NCBI GenBank assembly: GCA_026984045.1
Contig: JALSSV010000034.1
Coordinates: 1 to 64,000 of the forward strand
Source of the DNA: Chromatiales bacterium
GTDB lineage: Bacteria > Pseudomonadota > Gammaproteobacteria > UBA6429 > Thiohalophilaceae
Length of the DNA stretch: 64,000 nt
Reading direction: 5' to 3'
Within the stretch, counting starts at the first letter, position 1, and each line of letters begins with the position of its first letter. Made by a program: the position numbers and the translations under genes. The notes below the pieces were generated by a model. The model made no database searches, was not told the DNA's origin, and saw nothing but the letters and a program-made list of their open reading frames with translations. Of the stretch, positions 58,782-64,000 are shown piece by piece.

Positions 58782-60350
58782 TTAGTATGCTTTCTCACTT
58801 TTGAGTGATAATACTGTCATGAACAAAATTCTGATATCCAACCATAAAGACCAGTTGTTGATATATTCAAGATCGCTTTCCACGCGCTTTATCATTTCCG
58901 TCAAATTCTGCGTTTCCCCACGATAACCCCGAACCTGGGCAAGTCCCGTAATCCCCGGTTTGATGCGATGGCGTGCCAGATAGGCCTCGATCCGCTCCGA
59001 ATAGGTCAAGTTGTGACTGACTGCATGCGGCCGTGGCCCCACCAGGGACATGTTACCCAGCAAAACATTGAACAACTGGGGTAACTCATCTATGCTGCTC
59101 CGTCGCAAGAATGCACCAATACGGGTTATACGAGGGTCATCCCGCGTTGCTTGGCGCACGAAACCGTCGCCGGATTCCATGACCTTCATCGTGCGAAATT
59201 TGATGATTCGAAATCGCTTCCCGTCCCAGCCTGTTCGTTCCTGTAAAAAAAAGACTGGACCGGCTGAATCCAGTTTGATGGCAATGGCCGTCAACACCAG
59301 AATTGGAGAAGTCAATATCAGACCAAGGAATGCCAGTATGCGATCTTCCATGGCCTTCACCATCATATTCACACCCACAATCGGTGACTCGGACAGGGTA
59401 ATGATAGGCACTCCTGACAATTCCTTGACACTGTAGTTGACCAGATTCATCCCAAAGATGTTCGGTGCCCAGTGGACATCCACGTTCTTGTCCAACAGAT
59501 TCAAATACAACTTCTCTACGAGCGGAGAACTGTCCAGTGGAACGGCGAAGTATACGACCCTAATCCCCTTTTCTTCTACCAAGCGTAGAACATCCTCCAT
59601 GCTCCCCAAAATCGGCAAAGAGGGACAGGAGGTCCCCACATCAATATCGCTCGTAAGAAATTCAGGATACTCTGTCTCCGCCTTGATCAGCCCGATCACC
59701 TTTTCCGCCAACCAGGGATTGCCATTGATCTTCTGCTGCAGATAACGTGCTAGTTGCCCCGAACCAATCACAAGCGCTTTTTTGGCTTCACGATTCTGAC
59801 TGATCCTTCTGACGAGACGATAACCTGCCCAATGCGCCAAAACTTGCAACCCGTAGCCGACGCCAAACAACAACAAAAGATACCGGCGTGAGAAATACTC
59901 ACTGGTTTTAAACAGAAAACCCAGACTCATTAGAAATCCAAATACGGCACCCCATGCCTTCAACAGGTGTATCGACTTGTCTTGTAACTGCTGAAAGTTT
60001 CGATATACCCCCATGCGGTCGTAAACGATTCCCATTGTCATCAGCAATAGCACTACCAAGGCCAGATACTCGCGAGGAAGCCCGCCAAATTGCAACCAGG
60101 ACATTCCCAACGCAAATCCGCCAACAAGGAAAACATCGATCAGGGACTGAACTGTCGAAAATAGTGAGTTTCTCCGCTGTAAAATCGGACGACGCAGGGG
60201 TTTACTTCGTTCTCTCCGATTACGGCGCTCGACATCCGTTTCAAGCGTCTCGGGAAAAGTGAATGACTTGCGTATGCGGCGATAATAGGGACCGGCTACC
60301 TTCTTGCTGGCATCCTCCTCGACGGTGCGTTTCCTCGGCACGAATGACAT
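58782..60350 (-). CDS. Undecaprenyl-phosphate glucose/hexose phosphotransferase (WcaJ-like)
   Basis: 522 aa initiating enzyme that loads the first hexose-1-phosphate on the lipid carrier. Four to five N-terminal helices, Rossmann-like motif KKALVIGSGQLARYLQQKIN, then the catalytic PglC/WcaJ core: KLDSAGPVFFLQERTGWDGK, FRIIKFRTMKVMESGD, RIGAFLRRSSIDELPQLFNV, LLGNMSLVGPRPHAVSHN. ATG at 60350 (MSFVPRKRTVEED) is preferred over a TTG 66 bases upstream. Divergent from the export genes. Confidence 0.93.
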   Translation of the reverse strand: MSFVPRKRTVEEDASKKVAGPYYRRIRKSFTFPETLETDVERRNRRERSKPLRRPILQRRNSLFSTVQSLIDVFLVGGFALGMSWLQFGGLPREYLALVVLLLMTMGIVYDRMGVYRNFQQLQDKSIHLLKAWGAVFGFLMSLGFLFKTSEYFSRRYLLLLFGVGYGLQVLAHWAGYRLVRRISQNREAKKALVIGSGQLARYLQQKINGNPWLAEKVIGLIKAETEYPEFLTSDIDVGTSCPSLPILGSMEDVLRLVEEKGIRVVYFAVPLDSSPLVEKLYLNLLDKNVDVHWAPNIFGMNLVNYSVKELSGVPIITLSESPIVGVNMMVKAMEDRILAFLGLILTSPILVLTAIAIKLDSAGPVFFLQERTGWDGKRFRIIKFRTMKVMESGDGFVRQATRDDPRITRIGAFLRRSSIDELPQLFNVLLGNMSLVGPRPHAVSHNLTYSERIEAYLARHRIKPGITGLAQVRGYRGETQNLTEMIKRVESDLEYINNWSLWLDIRILFMTVLSLKSEKAY

Positions 60351-60594
60351 AATCTGGAAATCCAATCCATCGCTCAGATGTTGGGAGAGGTATTGTCGGC
60401 TCACGGCCTTTTGCAAACAATACTTACATGGTCATATGGCGACGTGATGACTATAACTTTCGAAAGAATCCATCAAGCCCTCTGTTCTGAATCGTGCAAC
60501 GTTTCCGTATAACATTAATCGTATTCCCCTCTGGTACTTCAATAGGGTAGTATGAAGGGTCCAATACTTGGATATCAGAACATTACACAAGGAC

Positions 60595-60864
60595 ATGCGC
60601 ATGGACGTGAGGACCATACATCATTATCAAAAAATACGCGCCAAACGCTGGAAACAGCGCTTGTACATTTTGTTGCTTCTTTTCGCTGTACTCCTTGTAT
60701 TCGTTCCAGAAACGCCGGTCATCGCCCAGGTCTCCGAGGCTGCTCAGGAAACCACAATGTTGCCTGCTGACAGCCACACAGCCCTTGGCCTTACCGACAT
60801 TCTGTGGCCACTGCTTTTGGCCCTTGGCGGCTTTTTGTTTCTGACTATCAAAAGGTCAGTCTGA
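60595..60864 (+). CDS. Small exported protein with C-terminal membrane anchor
   Basis: 89 aa. N-terminal hydrophobic stretch LYILLLLFAVLLVFVPETPV followed by AQ, a short Ser/Thr/Glu-rich middle (QVSEAAQETTMLPADSHTAL), then a second helix ILWPLLLALGGFLFLTI followed by KRSV. The C-terminal helix plus basic end looks like a sorting or anchor signal similar in layout to PEP-CTERM, although no clear PEP motif precedes it. Ribosome-binding site AAGGA. First gene of the plus-strand exopolysaccharide unit. Confidence 0.62.
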   Translation: MRMDVRTIHHYQKIRAKRWKQRLYILLLLFAVLLVFVPETPVIAQVSEAAQETTMLPADSHTALGLTDILWPLLLALGGFLFLTIKRSV

Positions 60865-60947
60865 TACGCAAAATCGACACTCTTTCCGCAAACCGCATGT
60901 CTCCAGCGAGAAAAGTCGTCGCCCATACCTGCAAACCGGTATATCAG

Positions 60948-61520
60948 ATGTCACTTAATATCTCACGCCAAATCCGATACTTGCTCTCTCTGACCCTCCT
61001 CATCACCGGGTTTGGCCTCAGCTTTGCAGCTTCTGCTGGTGACTACATTCTCAACCCTGGCGATCATCTCCATATCTCGGTCTGGGGCGAAGAAAACCTG
61101 CAACAAGATGTTCTGATTCTGCCTGATGGGACTCTGGCATTTCCCCTGATTGGCACTCTGGAAGCGGCAGGACGCAGCATTTCCGCCTTGCGCAAGGAGA
61201 TTGCCCGGAAACTGCAACCATACGTTCCTGAGGCCACCGTCAGCGTCACCGTCTCCGAAACTTCCGGAAATCTGGTTTACATCATCGGCAAGGTCAACGA
61301 GCCCGGAACTTATGTTCTTGTACGGCCAACCGACGTAATGCAGGCACTGAGCCTGGCGGGCGGGCTGGCCCGATTCGCCAAGGAGGATGAAATCCTCATC
61401 CTGCGTCGGGAAGGTCAGATCCAACGAAGCATTCCCTTTGACTATAGCAAGGTCATAACCGGTCAGGATCTGACCACCAATATCCTCCTCATGAGTGGGG
61501 ATACTGTTGTTGTGCCATGA
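60948..61520 (+). CDS. Polysaccharide export protein (Wza/SLBB family, short)
   Basis: 190 aa with signal peptide (ISRQIRYLLSLTLLITGFGL, then ASA-GDY). The polysaccharide-export domain YILNPGDHLHISVWGEENLQ is followed by LPDGTLAFPLIGTLEAAGRS and one SLBB-type repeat (NLVYIIGKVNEPGTYVLVRP, VMQALSLAGGLARFAKEDEI). It lacks the C-terminal helix of classical Wza, as in shorter export proteins of PEP-CTERM-type exopolysaccharide loci. The start at 60948 is chosen by the signal peptide; upstream in-frame alternatives exist. Confidence 0.9.
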   Translation: MSLNISRQIRYLLSLTLLITGFGLSFAASAGDYILNPGDHLHISVWGEENLQQDVLILPDGTLAFPLIGTLEAAGRSISALRKEIARKLQPYVPEATVSVTVSETSGNLVYIIGKVNEPGTYVLVRPTDVMQALSLAGGLARFAKEDEILILRREGQIQRSIPFDYSKVITGQDLTTNILLMSGDTVVVP

Positions 61521-62680
61521 TTGTTACAGCCAATTCCACGCAGTCAAATCCCTGCTCAAGATCCTGGCTCTGTCTCGTCCCTCTCCTGATGTTCTCTGCG
61601 AGCGATGTTCATGCCATGGAATGGCGACCGGAGTCCACGGTGGGGACCGAAATCGAATATACCGACAATTTATATATGGATAGCGAGAACCCCACAGCCG
61701 AGACGTTCCTTTACGGCAACGCCGTTTTTCGCCTCAGGGGTGAATCAGACACCACCCGTATTCTCCTCAATGCCGACGTCCACGCTCAGCGCCTGCAACG
61801 AACTCGCCGCGCCAATAACGAATTCTACACCGCCGGTGTTGCCTGTTCCCGGTTTTTTGAACAAGGCGAATTCAGTATTGAAACCCAATACAATGAAACT
61901 AGCACCCGCGCCATCGACCTTGAGACCATCGGCGTTACACCCAATTTTATTTTTGGCAAACAGCGTTCTGTTACATTTCACCCGCGGGTGGAATACGACG
62001 CCAATGAAACCAACCGTCTTGCTTTTGCCGTCAGATACGATGACATACGTTACGATCTGCCTAATTACACAGACTATACAAACACGAATGTTCAATTCAA
62101 CTGGTTCCACTCGCTCAATGATCGGATCGAACTGAACACTCAAATGCAGGTTCAACGTTACGACAGCCGCGACAACCTCGTGGATCACGAGTATGGAAGT
62201 CTATTGGCAGTCTTGAACAACGAAGCAACTGATCGCTGGCATTTGCAGATTGGTGCAGGGCTTGGCTATCTGGTGAGAACATTTGGCAACAATTATCGGA
62301 CATTCCTTGGCCGATTCAGTGCCACTCGGTTGAATGAACAAAGCGAATTTGTCATCAGAGCGGAATCCAGTCTGCAGCCAACCTCTTCTGCGCGGCTATC
62401 ACGCCTTTCACGGTTCACTCTTGGCTATCGACTGAGCATCAGTGAACTAAGCAACATCAATTCGGAATTCGGCTTTTCGCGCAGCAACATCATCGACGCC
62501 AGTCCGTCATATGACAATGACCTGCTACGTGTCGGCATTGGTTACCATTCTCGTCTAAATGAGCGTCTGGATTGGAATGCTCGATATGCCTTTATCAACA
62601 ACCTTACATCCAGAGACAATCTCAGCCGCATCTCTAATTCCATATTTCTCTCACTGACGTTGGCTTTCGACCACGAGTAA
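61517..62680 (+). CDS. Outer-membrane beta-barrel protein of the exopolysaccharide locus
   Basis: 387 aa with signal peptide ending near VHA-MEW. The mature part is a continuous series of amphipathic strands (GTEIEYTDNLYMDSENPTAE, FHPRVEYDANETNRLAFAVR, LRVGIGYHSRLNERLDWNAR), terminal LTLAFDHE. It overlaps the export gene by four bases (ATGA). Beta-barrels of this type accompany short export proteins and may be part of an outer-membrane secretion route for polysaccharide. Confidence 0.82.
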   Translation: MIVTANSTQSNPCSRSWLCLVPLLMFSASDVHAMEWRPESTVGTEIEYTDNLYMDSENPTAETFLYGNAVFRLRGESDTTRILLNADVHAQRLQRTRRANNEFYTAGVACSRFFEQGEFSIETQYNETSTRAIDLETIGVTPNFIFGKQRSVTFHPRVEYDANETNRLAFAVRYDDIRYDLPNYTDYTNTNVQFNWFHSLNDRIELNTQMQVQRYDSRDNLVDHEYGSLLAVLNNEATDRWHLQIGAGLGYLVRTFGNNYRTFLGRFSATRLNEQSEFVIRAESSLQPTSSARLSRLSRFTLGYRLSISELSNINSEFGFSRSNIIDASPSYDNDLLRVGIGYHSRLNERLDWNARYAFINNLTSRDNLSRISNSIFLSLTLAFDHE

Positions 62681-62683
62681 CAG

Positions 62684-64000
62684 ATGATGGATCAACAGGG
62701 TAAAACACTGATTGACTACCTTGACATCTTACGCAAGGAATACAAGCTGTTTTTGTTACCTTTCTTTCTGATTTTGTGTCTTGGTGCCATTTTTGCACTT
62801 ACTCTGCCTTCCATCTACCGTTCCGAAGGGACCATTCTTGTCGAATCACAACAGATTCCAGACGAACTCATTCGGTCCACAATTACCAGTTTTGCCGACG
62901 AGCGTATCCAGATTATCCGTCAAATCGTCATGACGCGAGATAATCTCTTGAAGATCATCGATAAATATGATTTGTATGCAAAACTGCGTTCAAGTGGCGC
63001 CAATGATTCCGAACTACTGGAAATGATCAAGAAAAATATCTTCATTGCACTCAAACGCGGTAATGGCCCAATTCGCAATCGACGTCGTAATAGTCTGACA
63101 TTCTCTGTAGCCTTTGAACATCCAGACCCTCATATTGCCCAGCGTGTGGCGAATGAACTGGTTACCCTCTTTCTAAAGAAAAATCTGGAAAACAGGACAC
63201 GTCGCGCCACAGAGACTACTGAATTTCTGTCATCAGAAGCAGAAAAGCTTGAGCGGAAGATCAACATCATCGAACAACAGGTGGCCGAGTACAAACAAAA
63301 ACACGAACACAGCCTCCCAGAAAACCTCGACCTCAACAACCAGATGCTCGAACGTGCTCAAAGAGCATTAAACGAAATTGAACGTGACATCAAGGCACAG
63401 AAAGAACAGGTTTCCTACCTTGAGGTTCAACTTGCCACCCTGCAGTCTACTGTACCCGAAAACGTAGATGGCCCGCTCACACTGCAGCAACAATTGACCC
63501 TTGCCCGAAGTCAATATACAAAACTTTCACAACGTTATGGCCCACAACATCCAGATATCCGCAAACTCAAACGGCAAATTGCGGATCTCGAGGCGCAGTT
63601 GAATTCGTCCGAAAACCATGAAATAACAGCCCCAGACTCTGAAAATCCGGCTGTATTACTTATCATGGCAAAACTTCGGTCAACAAAACAGGCCATCAGC
63701 TCCTTGCACAAGCAGCGCATCACCCTCCATAACCGAATCAAGACCTTACAAAACTACATTCTTCAGACACCACAAGTTGAACGAGGCCTCAAGGCCCTTG
63801 AGCGCGACTATGAGAATCTCAGAAACAAGTATGATGACCTCATGCAAAAAGCAACTGAAGCAAGACTTTCCAAAAGCATGGAGGAACAAAGCAAAGCCGA
63901 ACGATTTACGCTCATTGAGGCTCCGGATTATCCCGAGGAGCCCATACGCCCAAACCGGCTTAAACTACTGATGCTCAGTTTTATTATTTCTATCAGTGCC
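62684..64000 (+). CDS. Chain-length determinant protein (Wzz/GumC-type), 3' end outside window
   Basis: 439 codons open to the end of the window. ATG-ATG start two bases after the barrel gene stop region. Wzz motif: TLIDYLDILRKEYKLFLLPF, with the first helix (LFLLPFFLILCLGAIFALTL), then YRSEGTILVESQQIP, and a long periplasmic coiled coil (SEAEKLERKINIIEQQVAEY, LTLQQQLTLARSQYTKLSQR). The Wzz signature near the second helix is RPNRLKLLMLSFIISIS. A tyrosine-kinase domain (Wzc-type), if present, would lie beyond 64000. Confidence 0.9.
   Translation, partial: MMDQQGKTLIDYLDILRKEYKLFLLPFFLILCLGAIFALTLPSIYRSEGTILVESQQIPDELIRSTITSFADERIQIIRQIVMTRDNLLKIIDKYDLYAKLRSSGANDSELLEMIKKNIFIALKRGNGPIRNRRRNSLTFSVAFEHPDPHIAQRVANELVTLFLKKNLENRTRRATETTEFLSSEAEKLERKINIIEQQVAEYKQKHEHSLPENLDLNNQMLERAQRALNEIERDIKAQKEQVSYLEVQLATLQSTVPENVDGPLTLQQQLTLARSQYTKLSQRYGPQHPDIRKLKRQIADLEAQLNSSENHEITAPDSENPAVLLIMAKLRSTKQAISSLHKQRITLHNRIKTLQNYILQTPQVERGLKALERDYENLRNKYDDLMQKATEARLSKSMEEQSKAERFTLIEAPDYPEEPIRPNRLKLLMLSFIISISA

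Overview
The window is 64 kb of a GC-rich chromosome, most likely from a gammaproteobacterium. The support is UbiK, YifB, Rep, SpeA/SpeE, GlnK-Amt and many Gram-negative outer-membrane barrels. Two ferredoxin-linked 2-oxoacid oxidoreductases and several c-type cytochrome-like proteins suggest an anaerobe-capable or chemolithotrophic lineage of the Chromatiales type. That placement is inference from gene content. Nothing here is plasmid- or phage-like, and I found no rRNA, tRNA, CRISPR array or transposase.

Layout. 0-2.7 kb: the 3' part of a PhoA-type alkaline phosphatase and a porin preceded by a phased Pho box (phosphate starvation). 2.7-5.9 kb: polyamine genes, with a cupin gene and speA on the minus strand divergent from speE. 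6-7.5 kb: a FetAB-like ABC exporter. 7.6-10.9 kb: a nitrogen block with amt, glnK and two TorF-type porin paralogues; the glnK-proximal porin has a near-consensus sigma-54 promoter and two NtrC-like enhancer sites. 11-13 kb: ubiK and the yifB/comM ATPase. 13-17.4 kb: 2-oxoacid:ferredoxin oxidoreductase (alpha and beta) followed by glutamate dehydrogenase. 17.4-21 kb: a small Rossmann protein, a tightly overlapped a/b-hydrolase / thioredoxin / BNR-like triplet, and a YbaK-type deacylase.

21-28 kb: kamA-like radical SAM, rep helicase, an HD-CBS-HEPN fusion protein and a phosphoribosyltransferase, separated by nested inverted-repeat elements. 28-37 kb: a long minus-strand operon of envelope genes (two TPR lipoproteins, ExbB, two ExbD, an AgmX/PglI-type TonB-like protein) resembling the Agl-Glt envelope-motor family.

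37-50.7 kb: an extracytoplasmic redox block. It holds ApbE, a Tat-exported protein, a LamG lipoprotein with two CxxCH motifs, a monohaem protein and, divergently, a hydrazine-synthase-alpha-like (HzsA-related) propeller lipoprotein with two CxxCH motifs. Two small outer-membrane barrels, TlpA, DUF4266 and DUF3570 follow. This is the best candidate for an undescribed system. 50.8-56 kb: pyruvate:ferredoxin oxidoreductase (NifJ) with a dihydroorotate-dehydrogenase-like gene and a PEBP protein.

56-64 kb: an exopolysaccharide locus of visibly lower GC (SGNH hydrolase, acetyltransferase, glycosyltransferase, WcaJ-like initiator on the minus strand; Wza-like, beta-barrel and chain-length proteins on the plus strand), cut by the window end. 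The first gene (position 2) and the last (to 64000) are both incomplete.
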